Assembly: GCF_001545035.1 (NCBI RefSeq)
Contig: NZ_FCOJ02000002.1
Span: 1-64,000, forward strand
Length of the DNA stretch: 64,000 nt
Direction of reading: 5' to 3'
Origin: Caballeronia glebae
GTDB lineage: Bacteria > Pseudomonadota > Gammaproteobacteria > Burkholderiales > Burkholderiaceae
In this document: in pieces, positions 28,794 to 37,115 of the stretch
Numbering within the stretch: the stretch's first letter is position 1
Layout: each line of letters opens with the position of its first letter
The notes under the pieces: model-generated
What the model was told of the DNA's origin: nothing
The model's input: only the letters and a program-made list of their open reading frames with translations
Databases searched by the model: none
Program-made: the position numbers and the translations under genes

Positions 28794-30365
28794 ATGCGTT
28801 TTCTGCGTTTTCTCAAGATTTTTTTCACGATCGTCCGCTTCGGGCTCGATGAGCTGGTGATGAGCGGCATCGACGATCGTCGCGTGCGCTATCTCATGCG
28901 CATCACGACATTCGGCCGCAGGTTCGACATCGAGCGCGGGATCCGCCTGCGGCTCGCGCTGGAAAGCCTCGGGCCTATTTTCGTGAAGTTCGGGCAAGTG
29001 CTGTCGACGCGGCGCGATCTGCTGCCCGTCGATGTCGCCGACGAACTGGCGAAGCTTCAGGACCAGGTCCCGCCGTTCGATTCGGCAGTGGCCGTGTCGA
29101 TCATCGAGAAATCGCTCGGCGCGCCCATCGACGAATTGTTTGACGATTTCGAGCGCGTGCCGGTCGCAAGCGCCTCGATCGCGCAGGTGCATTTCGCGAA
29201 GATCAAGAATGGCGATCACGCGGGCAAGTCCGTCGCGGTGAAGGTGTTGCGCCCGGGCATGCTGCCCGTGATCGACTCCGACCTCGCGCTGCTGCGCGAC
29301 ATCGCGACGTGGGCCGAACGGCTGTGGGCGGACGGCCGGCGTCTGAAACCGCGCGAAGTGGTCGCGGAATTCGACAAATATCTGCACGACGAACTCGATC
29401 TGATGCGCGAGGCCGCGAACGGCAGCCAGTTGCGGCGCAATTTTCAGGGGCTCGATCTGCTGCTCGTGCCGGAGATGTACTGGGACTTGTCCGCGCCGAC
29501 GGTGCTCGTAATGGAGCGCATGGTGGGCGTGCCGATCAGCCAGGTCGCTACCCTGCGCGCGGCGGGCGTCGACATTCCGAAGCTCGCGCGCGAAGGCGTC
29601 GAAATTTTCTTCACGCAAGTGTTTCGCGACGGCTTCTTCCACGCCGACATGCACCCCGGCAACATTCAGGTGAGCCTCGATCCGGCGACCTTCGGGCGCT
29701 ATATCGCGCTGGATTTCGGCATCGTCGGCGCGCTGTCGGACTTCGACAAGAACTATCTCGCGCAGAACTTCCTCGCGTTCTTCAAGCGCGACTATCACCG
29801 CGTCGCAACGCTGCACCTCGAATCCGGCTGGGTGCCGCCTAGCACGCGCGTCGAGGAACTGGAAAGCTCGATTCGCGCGGTGTGCGAGCCGTATTTCGAC
29901 CGCGCGCTGAAAGACATCTCGCTCGGGCAGGTGCTGATGCGCCTTTTCTCGACGTCGCGCCGCTTCAACGTCGAGATCCAGCCGCAACTCGTGCTGCTGC
30001 AAAAGACCATGCTCAATGTCGAAGGGCTCGGGCGCTCGCTCGACCCGGAACTCGATCTGTGGAAAACGGCCAAGCCGTATCTCGAACGCTGGATGAACGA
30101 GCAGATTGGCTGGCGTGGCTGGTACGAGCGCCTGCAGATGGAAGCGCCGCAGTGGAGCAAGACGATTCCGCAACTGCCGCGGCTGATTCACCATATTCTG
30201 GCGGAACACCACGACTCGCCGAAAAGCGGCAGCGACGACCTGATGCGAATGCTCCTCGCCGAGCAGAAGCGCACGAACCGCCTGCTCGCGACCGTGATTG
30301 TCGGCGGAATCGTCGCGATGGCGGGCGCGGGCTTCGTGATCGCGCAGTTCTGGCTCCATCACTGA
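28794..30365 (+). CDS. ubiB: Ubiquinone biosynthesis ATPase/kinase-like protein UbiB
   Basis: A 523-residue member of the ABC1/ADCK/UbiB atypical kinase family, required for ubiquinone biosynthesis. Seen are the diagnostic KxGQ motif ([16 protein letters not shown], about 63-75), the ASIAQVHFA glycine-loop replacement, the lysine in [10 protein letters not shown] (about 145), the catalytic HADMHPGN (about 283) and LDFGIVG (about 303), and two C-terminal membrane helices with [25 protein letters not shown] at 498-522. The length equals the usual bacterial UbiB. It completes the ubi block and is followed 11 bases later by a methyltransferase gene. Confidence 0.96.
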   Translation: MRFLRFLKIFFTIVRFGLDELVMSGIDDRRVRYLMRITTFGRRFDIERGIRLRLALESLGPIFVKFGQVLSTRRDLLPVDVADELAKLQDQVPPFDSAVAVSIIEKSLGAPIDELFDDFERVPVASASIAQVHFAKIKNGDHAGKSVAVKVLRPGMLPVIDSDLALLRDIATWAERLWADGRRLKPREVVAEFDKYLHDELDLMREAANGSQLRRNFQGLDLLLVPEMYWDLSAPTVLVMERMVGVPISQVATLRAAGVDIPKLAREGVEIFFTQVFRDGFFHADMHPGNIQVSLDPATFGRYIALDFGIVGALSDFDKNYLAQNFLAFFKRDYHRVATLHLESGWVPPSTRVEELESSIRAVCEPYFDRALKDISLGQVLMRLFSTSRRFNVEIQPQLVLLQKTMLNVEGLGRSLDPELDLWKTAKPYLERWMNEQIGWRGWYERLQMEAPQWSKTIPQLPRLIHHILAEHHDSPKSGSDDLMRMLLAEQKRTNRLLATVIVGGIVAMAGAGFVIAQFWLHH

Positions 30366-30376
30366 AGGCGCACGAC

Positions 30377-30994
30377 ATGAGCGATCCGACGAACTCAGAC
30401 GTTCCCGATTTCGAGAACCGCGATCCGAATTCGCCGGGTTTCTGGGACGAGCGTTTCGGCCAGCATTTCACGCCGTGGGATCAGGCGGGCGTACCGGAGA
30501 TGTTCGAGACCTTCGTCGCGTCGCGCACTGTGCAAAACGTGCTGATTCCCGGGTGCGGCAGCGCGTACGAAGCGCTTTATCTTGCCGAACGCGGCTGGCC
30601 GGTGCGCGCGATCGACTTCTCCGCCGGCGCCGTCGAAGCTGCGCGCGCGCAACTCGGTGCTCATGCGGGCGTCGTCGAAGAAGCGGATTTCTTCGCGTAC
30701 ACGCCGCCGTTTTCCGCTGACTGGGTCTATGAGCGCGCTTTTCTCTGCGCGCTGCCGAAAAACCGCTGGCAAGACTACGCCGACCGGATGGCGGCGTTGC
30801 TTACGCCCGGCGCGCTGCTGGCGGGCTTTTTTTTCTTCGGATCGACGCCGAAAGGACCGCCCTTCGGAATCGAACGCAGCGAACTGGATGCGCTGTTGGC
30901 GCCGCACTTCGAACTGATCGAAGAGCGCGAGGTGAGCAATTCGATTCCTGTCTTCGCCGGCCGCGAGCGCTGGCTGACCTGGCGGCGAATCTGA
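30377..30994 (+). CDS. TPMT-like class I SAM-dependent methyltransferase
   Basis: A 205-residue methyltransferase of the thiopurine S-methyltransferase superfamily. Seen are the substrate-cap region PNSPGFWDERFGQHFTPWDQ (about 16-36), SAM motif I VLIPGCGSAYEALYLAERG (about 55-75), the acidic residue after beta-2 (VRAIDFS), and ERAFLCALPKNRWQDYADRM (about 119-138). Bacterial relatives methylate small thiols, selenium or tellurium species, or halides, so the acceptor cannot be named. It is closely spaced after ubiB and may be co-transcribed. ATG 30377 matches the family N-terminus. Confidence 0.85.
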   Translation: MSDPTNSDVPDFENRDPNSPGFWDERFGQHFTPWDQAGVPEMFETFVASRTVQNVLIPGCGSAYEALYLAERGWPVRAIDFSAGAVEAARAQLGAHAGVVEEADFFAYTPPFSADWVYERAFLCALPKNRWQDYADRMAALLTPGALLAGFFFFGSTPKGPPFGIERSELDALLAPHFELIEEREVSNSIPVFAGRERWLTWRRI

Positions 30995-31093
30995 GCCGGC
31001 CGGCTTGAAATCCGCCGCCGACGCCCCGAAATATTGCGTGATCGATCTTGTATCCGCGAACCCGAAAATCGCGGGTCATTATTGGTTTGCGGC

Positions 31094-31099
31094 TATAAT
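31094..31099 (+). promoter_or_regulatory. Consensus -10 (TATAAT) before fmdB-like gene
   Basis: A perfect TATAAT lies 44 bases upstream of the zinc-ribbon gene start, after the TPMT gene. No clear -35 hexamer is found at 16-18 bases, but an ACCCG-N7-CGGGT inverted repeat (about 31060-31078) precedes it. Confidence 0.5.
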
Positions 31100-31143
31100 T
31101 CAAGGCTTTGCAAGCGTCGACAGATCATTGTAGGAAGAGTCCC

Positions 31144-31536
31144 ATGCCGATTTACGCGTACCGTTGCGCCGACTGCGGCCACGAAAAAGACGTGCTTCAG
31201 AAACTGAGCGATGCGCCGCTCACGCAGTGTCCCGCCTGCGGGAAGAGCGCTTTCTCGAAGCAAGTGACCGCCGCCGGATTCCAGCTGAAGGGCTCGGGCT
31301 GGTATGTCACCGATTTCCGTGGCGGGAATAGCAAGAGCGGCAAGAGCGCCAACAGCGACGATAGCGGCAGCACCGCCGCGTCGAACGCGTCGGACGTATC
31401 GGCGGCGAAATCGGACGATGCCAGTTCCGCCAGCTCGAATTCGAGCGAGAGCGCGAAGCCGGCCAGCACGTCTTCGTCGGATGCCGCCAAGCCCGCCGCG
31501 GGCGGGTCCGCATCATCGTCATCGAGCGCCGCCTGA
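31144..31536 (+). CDS. FmdB-family zinc ribbon protein with Ser/Ala-rich tail
   Basis: A 130-residue protein. The N-terminal FmdB-type zinc ribbon (about 1-45) has CADCG and CPACG knuckles (MPIYAYRCADCGHE... TQCPACGKSAFSKQV). Residues 60-130 are almost entirely Ser, Ala, Asp, Asn, Lys and Gly and are predicted disordered. The ribbon is named for a regulatory protein of the amidase/formamidase operon but its action is not defined. Gene order fmdB-like, DUF502, aspS, nudB, clsB is typical of Burkholderiaceae. A TATAAT box lies upstream. The long low-complexity tail is prone to length variation. Confidence 0.87.
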   Translation: MPIYAYRCADCGHEKDVLQKLSDAPLTQCPACGKSAFSKQVTAAGFQLKGSGWYVTDFRGGNSKSGKSANSDDSGSTAASNASDVSAAKSDDASSASSNSSESAKPASTSSSDAAKPAAGGSASSSSSAA

Positions 31537-31670
31537 GCGCAAGACGGCCGGCGCGTGCGGCCACATGCCTCGCCCATGACCTCGTAGACCGCGCTCAGCC
31601 GGGCGCGGCCCGCCTGCCAAGCCGAATCTCCCAAGCAGTCGAGAGCCGGCGCAGCCTTCTCCCCGTGTAA

Positions 31671-32333
31671 ATGACGACGAAAAAGACTACGCTGAAAACC
31701 GTGTTCCTCACCGGCCTGCTCGTGCTGGTGCCGCTCGCCATCACCCTGTGGGTGCTTGGGCTCGTCATCGGAACGATGGACCAGACGCTGCTCCTGTTGC
31801 CGCAATCGTGGCAGCCCGAGCGGGTCGTCGGCTTCCATCTGCCGGGCGTGGGCGCGGTGCTCACGCTCGCGTTCATCTTCATCGTCGGGCTGTTGACGCA
31901 GAACTTCGTCGGCCAGAAGCTCGTGAAATGGTGGGACGCCATCCTGCGTCACATTCCGGTGGTCGGTCCGCTGTACACGAGCGTGAAACAAGTGTCGGAC
32001 ACGTTGCTCTCGTCGAGCGGCAACGCGTTTCGCAAAGCGCTCCTGATCGAGTATCCGCGTAAAGGCTCGTACACCATCGGTTTTCTGACGGGCATTCCGG
32101 GCGGCGACGTGCTGAATCACCTCGACGGGGAGCACGTGAGCGTCTACGTGCCGACTACGCCGAACCCGACGTCCGGCTTCTTCCTGATGATGCCGAAAAG
32201 CGAAGTCGTCGAATTGGACATGACCGTCGACGCCGCACTGAAGTACATCGTCTCGATGGGCGTGGTGGCCCCTTCGCCGAGCGCGTCGGCGCCGGTCGCG
32301 CCAGCACGCCGCCCCACCGAGCCGCCGATGTAA
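31671..32333 (+). CDS. DUF502 membrane protein
   Basis: A 220-residue inner-membrane protein of the DUF502 family. Two transmembrane helices are clear (about 10-33, VFLTGLLVLVPLAITLWVLGLVIG; about 60-80, GAVLTLAFIFIVGLLTQNFVG), followed by the conserved IPVVGPLYTSVKQVSDTLLS and GSYTIGFLTG segments and YVPTTPNPTSGFFLMMPK near 160, all family hallmarks. The C-terminal 25 residues are an Ala/Pro-rich tail. Function unknown. It begins 134 bases after the zinc-ribbon gene and 91 bases before aspS. Confidence 0.88.
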   Translation: MTTKKTTLKTVFLTGLLVLVPLAITLWVLGLVIGTMDQTLLLLPQSWQPERVVGFHLPGVGAVLTLAFIFIVGLLTQNFVGQKLVKWWDAILRHIPVVGPLYTSVKQVSDTLLSSSGNAFRKALLIEYPRKGSYTIGFLTGIPGGDVLNHLDGEHVSVYVPTTPNPTSGFFLMMPKSEVVELDMTVDAALKYIVSMGVVAPSPSASAPVAPARRPTEPPM

Positions 32334-32424
32334 TGCCGGCGCGCGCGCAGCGAGAGTCAGCCGCGAGAGAGCTTGACCCGGGCGCGCGAGCCGTTGATCA
32401 ACGAACAACGAAAGACACAACATC

Positions 32425-34227
32425 ATGTCGATGCGATCTGAATACTGCGGTCTGGTGACCGAAGCCCGACTGGGCGAAACCGTCTCGCTGTGCGGCTGGG
32501 TGCATCGCCGCCGCGATCATGGCGGCGTTATCTTCATCGACTTGCGCGATCGCGAAGGCCTCGTTCAGGTCGTCTGCGACCCGGACCGCGCCGAGATGTT
32601 CAAGGTGGCCGAAGGCGTGCGCAACGAGTTCTGCGTGCAGGTCAAAGGCGTCGTGCGCAACCGTCCCGAAGGCACGGTCAACGCGAACCTCACAAGCGGC
32701 AAGATCGAAGTGCTGTGCCACGAACTCGTGGTGCTGAACGCCTCGGTGACGCCTCCGTTCCAGCTCGACGACGACAACCTGTCCGAAACCACGCGCCTCA
32801 CGCATCGCGTGCTCGACCTGCGCCGTCCGCAAATGCAGAAGAATCTGCGCCTGCGCTATCGCGTCGCGATGGAAGTGCGCAAGTATCTCGACGCGCAAGG
32901 CTTCATCGACATCGAAACGCCGATGCTGACCAAGAGCACGCCGGAAGGCGCGCGCGATTACCTCGTGCCGTCGCGCGTGAACGCGGGCCAGTTCTTCGCG
33001 CTGCCGCAGTCGCCGCAACTGTTCAAGCAGCTGCTGATGGTCGCGAACTTCGACCGTTACTACCAGATCACCAAGTGTTTCCGTGACGAAGACCTGCGCG
33101 CCGACCGTCAGCCGGAATTCACGCAGATCGACTGCGAAACCTCGTTCCTCACCGAACAGGAAATCCGCGATCTGTTCGAAGCGATGATCCGTCACGTCTT
33201 CAAGGAGACGATGGACGTCGCGCTGCCAGAGAAATTCCCGGTCATGCTGTACTCGGAAGCGATGCGTCGCTTCGGCTCGGACAAGCCCGACCTGCGCGTG
33301 AAGCTCGAATTCGCCGACCTCACCGATGCCGTGAAGGACGTCGACTTCAAGGTGTTCAGCATGCCGGCGAACTCGAAAGACGGCCGTGTCGCGGCGCTGC
33401 GCGTGCCGAAGGGCGGCGAGCTGTCGCGCGGCGACATCGACGGTTACACGGAATTCGTGCGCATCTACGGCGCGAAGGGTCTCGCGTGGATCAAGATCAA
33501 CGACAAGACCAAAGGTCGCGACGGCCTGCAAAGCCCGATCGTGAAGAACCTGCACGACGCGGCGATCGCGGCGATCCTGGAGCGCACGGCGGCGCAAGAC
33601 GGCGACATCATCTTCTTCGCGGCGGATCGCGCGAAGGTCGTGAACGACAGTCTCGGCGCGCTGCGTCTGAAGATCGGTCATTCGGAATTCGGCAAGTCGA
33701 CCGGTCTGCTCGAAACCGGCTGGAAGCCGCTGTGGGTTATCGACTTCCCGATGTTCGAGTTCGACGAGGAAGAGAACCGCTACGTGGCCGCGCATCATCC
33801 GTTCACGAGCCCGAAGGACGAGCACCTCGAATATCTGGAAACGGACCCGGGCCGCTGCCTCGCGAAGGCGTATGACATGGTGCTGAACGGCTGGGAAATC
33901 GGCGGCGGCTCGGTGCGTATCTTCCAGGAAGACGTGCAGAGCAAGGTGTTCCGCGCGCTCAAGATCAGCGCCGAAGAAGCTCGTCTGAAGTTCGGCTTCC
34001 TGCTCGATGCGCTGCAGTACGGCGCGCCGCCGCACGGTGGTATCGCGTTCGGTCTGGACCGCGTCGTCACGCTGATGTCCGGCGCCGATTCGATTCGCGA
34101 CACCATCGCGTTCCCGAAGACGCAGCGCGCGCAGGATCTGCTTACGCAGGCGCCGAGCGAAGTGGACGAGCGCCAGTTGCGCGAGTTGCACATTCGTCTG
34201 CGTCAGCCGGAACAGAAGCCGCACTAA
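32425..34227 (+). CDS. aspS: Aspartate--tRNA ligase AspS
   Basis: A 600-residue class IIb aminoacyl-tRNA synthetase charging tRNA with aspartate. Domains: N-terminal OB-fold anticodon-binding domain (about 1-105, [27 protein letters not shown]), catalytic core with motif 1 and motif 2 ([19 protein letters not shown], about 214-232), the bacterial-specific GAD insertion domain (about 290-410), and motif 3 ([14 protein letters not shown], about 535-548). Full bacterial length. It may be of the non-discriminating type that works with GatCAB, as in relatives lacking AsnRS, but that cannot be settled here. A strong terminator follows. Confidence 0.97.
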   Translation: MSMRSEYCGLVTEARLGETVSLCGWVHRRRDHGGVIFIDLRDREGLVQVVCDPDRAEMFKVAEGVRNEFCVQVKGVVRNRPEGTVNANLTSGKIEVLCHELVVLNASVTPPFQLDDDNLSETTRLTHRVLDLRRPQMQKNLRLRYRVAMEVRKYLDAQGFIDIETPMLTKSTPEGARDYLVPSRVNAGQFFALPQSPQLFKQLLMVANFDRYYQITKCFRDEDLRADRQPEFTQIDCETSFLTEQEIRDLFEAMIRHVFKETMDVALPEKFPVMLYSEAMRRFGSDKPDLRVKLEFADLTDAVKDVDFKVFSMPANSKDGRVAALRVPKGGELSRGDIDGYTEFVRIYGAKGLAWIKINDKTKGRDGLQSPIVKNLHDAAIAAILERTAAQDGDIIFFAADRAKVVNDSLGALRLKIGHSEFGKSTGLLETGWKPLWVIDFPMFEFDEEENRYVAAHHPFTSPKDEHLEYLETDPGRCLAKAYDMVLNGWEIGGGSVRIFQEDVQSKVFRALKISAEEARLKFGFLLDALQYGAPPHGGIAFGLDRVVTLMSGADSIRDTIAFPKTQRAQDLLTQAPSEVDERQLRELHIRLRQPEQKPH

Positions 34228-34250
34228 GCAGCTTTCGTGGTCGATGTGAT

Positions 34251-34284
34251 GAAAAAGGCGCCGAGTGCGCCTTTTTCATTTTTT
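34251..34284 (+). terminator. Rho-independent terminator after aspS
   Basis: An 11-bp perfect stem, GAAAAAGGCGC / GCGCCTTTTTC, with a 5-base loop (34262-34266), followed by a run of six Ts (34279-34284). Confidence 0.9.
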
Positions 34285-34335
34285 GCGTTACAGTCTTTGG
34301 GCATAAACAGATAAAGAAACGCCCGTTCAAAGCTC

Positions 34336-34812
34336 ATGCAGAAGCCGCCCAAAATTCCCGAATCCGTGCTTGTCGTCATTCATACGCCCGAACTCGACGT
34401 GCTCATCATCGAACGGGCGGATCACAAAGGGTTCTGGCAATCGGTGACGGGCTCGAAGGATCACATCGACGAGCCGCTCTCCGAGACCGCCGCGCGCGAG
34501 GTGCGCGAAGAGACTGGCATCGTGATCGGCAGCGCGCTCGTGCCCGGGAACGCGCTGCTCGACTGGCATCACAGCATTCAGTACGAGATCTACCCGCAAT
34601 GGCGGCACCGCTATGCCGAAGGCATCACGCGCAACACGGAGCATCAGTTCAGCCTGCTCGTGCCGCATTACCTCGAAGTGACGCTCGCGCCGCGCGAGCA
34701 CACCGCGAATCTGTGGCTGCCGTTTCGCGAGGCCGCCGACCGCTGCTTCTCGTGGTCGAACCGGGAAGCGATCCTGCAATTGCCCGAACGCCTCGCGGCG
34801 CATAGCCGATGA
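34336..34812 (+). CDS. nudB: Dihydroneopterin triphosphate diphosphatase NudB
   Basis: A 158-residue Nudix hydrolase that removes pyrophosphate from dihydroneopterin triphosphate in folate biosynthesis. The Nudix box is at about 38-62 (GSKDHIDEPLSETAAREVREE), slightly shifted from the strict spacing but with the REVREE core intact. KPPKIPESVLVVIHTPELDVLIIERAD and the WHHSIQYEIYPQWRHRYAEG segment match NudB. It is adjacent to aspS, the order also seen in E. coli, and overlaps clsB by four bases. Confidence 0.92.
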   Translation: MQKPPKIPESVLVVIHTPELDVLIIERADHKGFWQSVTGSKDHIDEPLSETAAREVREETGIVIGSALVPGNALLDWHHSIQYEIYPQWRHRYAEGITRNTEHQFSLLVPHYLEVTLAPREHTANLWLPFREAADRCFSWSNREAILQLPERLAAHSR

Positions 34813-36098
34813 TCGGACTGCGGCCGCAGCGCAGTTTCAAACGGCTGCGCCAGGCGCTGTCCTCGGGCCGCCGGCCGCCGCGCTTCTGCTTCACGACCGA
34901 CAATCGCGTGCGGCTCTTCAAGGGCGGCGTGCAGTTCTTCCCGGCATTGATCGAGCGTATCGACAAGGCGCGTAAATCGGTGTCGCTCGAAACGTATATC
35001 TTCGCCAACGACGACATCGGCCGCGCCGTCTCCGATGCGCTCGTGCGCGCGGCCGAACGCGGCGTCGCGGTGCGCGTGATCACAGATGGCATCGGCACGG
35101 AAAGCAATCTGCCGATGTTCAAGCTCTGGCAGGAACGCGGCGTCGAGCATCGCATCTATAACCCGCATCTGCTGTTCGGGCCGCAAGGCTGGTCGCGCAC
35201 GCATCGCAAGCTCGCGCTGATCGACGAGACCTTTGCGTTTTGTGGCGGCATCAATATCGTCGACGACTACGAGCAAAATGGCGCGCGCCTCGAACGGCCG
35301 CGCTGGGATTATGCGATGGAGGCGCAAGGCCCCGTCGTCAAGGACGTGCGTGAAGCGTTCGACCTGCAATGGCAACGCATCCGGCTCGGTGTGAAGCCGC
35401 GTCAGCCGTCGCAGCCGGGCTGTGAAGCGCAAGACCGCGAACGCGCGCCCAGCCGATGGAACGCGCGACGCGCGATGCTGGCGCGGCGGCGCGCGCGTCT
35501 CGGCGAGATTCACGCGGTCGAGCGCCCGTGCGTTGCATTCGTCGCGCGCGATAACCTGCTCAATCGCCGCGCGATCGAAAAGGCGTATCTACGGGCAATC
35601 GCCCACGCCGAGAGCGAAGTGTTGCTCGCCAATCCTTATTTCATGCCGGGGCGCAAGTTGAGGCGCGCGCTCGTCAACGCGGCCGAGCGCGGCGTGCGCG
35701 TGTCGCTCCTGATAGGTCGTAAGGAATTCGTAGCATTGGACTACGCCACGCCGTTCCTCTACGGCAACCTGCTGAAGCACGGCGTGAGAATCGCCGAATA
35801 CGAGAAGACGATGCTTCACGGCAAGGTTGCGGTGGTGGATGCGGACTGGGCCACCATCGGCTCATCCAATCTCGATGCGCTCTCGCTCGTGCTCAACAAC
35901 GAGGCCAATATGGTGCTCGTCAATCATCCCGAAATCGCCGGACTGCACGACGCCATTCTTCAGGCGTTTGACGAAGGCCGCCCGATCGATGAAAAACACT
36001 ATGCGTCGCGGCCTATAACGGAGCGAATGCTTAATTGGCTGGCTTATAACACGTACCGAGTGATGATGAAGGTGATCACCATCGGGCAATACGATTAA
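34809..36098 (+). CDS. clsB: Cardiolipin synthase ClsB
   Basis: A 429-residue phospholipase D-superfamily enzyme that joins phosphatidylglycerol units to make cardiolipin. The two HKD motifs are THRKLALID (about 131-139) and LHGKVAVVDADWATIGSSN (about 336-354). It lacks the two N-terminal membrane helices of ClsA, fitting ClsB (413 residues in E. coli). A basic stretch at about 198-225 (RLGVKPRQPSQPGCEAQDRERAPSRW split around it) is an insertion between the catalytic halves. The start overlaps nudB by ATGA, implying translational coupling. Confidence 0.92.
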   Translation: MIGLRPQRSFKRLRQALSSGRRPPRFCFTTDNRVRLFKGGVQFFPALIERIDKARKSVSLETYIFANDDIGRAVSDALVRAAERGVAVRVITDGIGTESNLPMFKLWQERGVEHRIYNPHLLFGPQGWSRTHRKLALIDETFAFCGGINIVDDYEQNGARLERPRWDYAMEAQGPVVKDVREAFDLQWQRIRLGVKPRQPSQPGCEAQDRERAPSRWNARRAMLARRRARLGEIHAVERPCVAFVARDNLLNRRAIEKAYLRAIAHAESEVLLANPYFMPGRKLRRALVNAAERGVRVSLLIGRKEFVALDYATPFLYGNLLKHGVRIAEYEKTMLHGKVAVVDADWATIGSSNLDALSLVLNNEANMVLVNHPEIAGLHDAILQAFDEGRPIDEKHYASRPITERMLNWLAYNTYRVMMKVITIGQYD

Positions 36099-36261
36099 CC
36101 TGCCATTTAGCAGCGATTGCGCAAGAATACAGGTCGGCAACCATCGCCGGACAAGGCTCCCCACGATCCGGTAACTCGGGCAGTCACTTACAGGCAGTCC
36201 GTACATAAAACGCGACAATGGGCCCGGACATTGTTGAGATTTATCCTATATACATGTCTTG

Positions 36262-36276
36262 GCGTTTTAGAAACGC
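36262..36276. repeat. GCGTTT-TAG-AAACGC inverted repeat
   Basis: Perfect 6-bp arms with a 3-base spacer in the gap between clsB and the TetR gene. No T-run follows. It could be a second regulator site upstream of the TetR promoter. Confidence 0.35.
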
Positions 36277-36292
36277 GTATCTAAAAATTTGC

Positions 36293-36334
36293 TTGTATCA
36301 CTAGCGTTCGGCCACAATAATAGAACGGCCGTTC
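36293..36334 (+). promoter_or_regulatory. Candidate promoter with TetR-type operator GAACGGCCGTTC
   Basis: TTGTAT (36293-36298) and AATAAT (36316-36321) are spaced by 17 bases. A perfect 12-bp palindrome, GAACGGCCGTTC (36323-36334), follows by one base and would cover the transcription start. A half-site GTTCGGCC lies inside the spacer (36306-36313) and another AGAACGG at 36353-36359. The arrangement fits autorepression by the downstream TetR protein. Confidence 0.6.
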
Positions 36335-36369
36335 GATTTTACGGGTCACATAAGAACGGTAGGGACATC

Positions 36370-37044
36370 ATGCGAAAAGGCGAACAGACGCGGGCCGCGA
36401 TTCTCGACGCAGCGCTGGAGTTGGCAAGTCGAGACGGGCTGGAAGGGCTGACGATCGGCCTGCTGGCCGAGCGGATGCAAATGAGCAAGAGCGGTGTGTT
36501 TGCGCATTTCGGTTCACGCGAGGACTTGCAGGTCGAGGTGGTGCGCGAGTACCACAGGCGCTTCGAAGATGAGGTGTTCTTTCCGAGCTTGCGCGAAGGG
36601 CGCGGTCTGCCGCGATTGCGAGCAATGATGAATCGCTGGATGGAGAAACGCATCCAGGAAGTGACCACGGGTTGTATCTATATCAGCGGGGCGGTGGAGT
36701 ACGACGACCGCGCCGCGAGCGCCGTGCGCGAGCAGCTCGTGCATAGCGTGAGCATGTGGCGCGAGGCGTTGTTGCGCGCGATCCGCCAGTCGAAGGACGA
36801 AGGGCATCTGAAGGCGGAGACCGATCCGCATCTGATGCTTTTCGAGTTGTACAGCTTTACGCTCGGCCTGCATCACGACGCGCGCTTTCTGCATCTGCCG
36901 GAAGCCGTGCAACTGACGCGGGACGCGCTGGAAAAGACGATTCAGTCGTATCAGACGTCGAATGCGGGCGCGAATGGAAATGCCTCGCAACCGACTCCGG
37001 CCGCGACCACGAATCTGACATCGCAACAAACCGACAGCCGTTAG
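36370..37044 (+). CDS. TetR-family regulator, probably of fatty acid degradation
   Basis: A 224-residue TetR/AcrR regulator. The N-terminal HTH (about 10-55) includes LTIGLLAERMQMSKSGVFAHFGSREDLQ; the C-terminal ligand domain carries the TetR_C-type segment RLRAMMNRWMEKRIQEVTTGCIYISGAVEYDDR (about 80-112). The last 25 residues are an Asn/Thr/Gln-rich tail. The start at ATG 36370 gives the usual MRKGEQTRAAILDAA; an in-frame upstream TTG would begin inside the promoter. It stands directly before acyl-CoA dehydrogenase and three beta-oxidation genes, as does FadP of beta-proteobacteria, which responds to acyl-CoA. That identity is inference. Confidence 0.88.
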   Translation: MRKGEQTRAAILDAALELASRDGLEGLTIGLLAERMQMSKSGVFAHFGSREDLQVEVVREYHRRFEDEVFFPSLREGRGLPRLRAMMNRWMEKRIQEVTTGCIYISGAVEYDDRAASAVREQLVHSVSMWREALLRAIRQSKDEGHLKAETDPHLMLFELYSFTLGLHHDARFLHLPEAVQLTRDALEKTIQSYQTSNAGANGNASQPTPAATTNLTSQQTDSR

Positions 37045-37115
37045 CGGCGCCGTTCGAATCGAAAAAAAGGGTTCGGCGGCGCGCAACCAGAAGCTTGAAG
37101 AAACTGGAGAGACTC

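Noticed and set aside
31060-31078. ACCCG-N7-CGGGT near the fmdB-like promoter as an operator
   Set aside because: The arms are short and GC-rich, so chance is likely; it is mentioned only as context for the -10 box.
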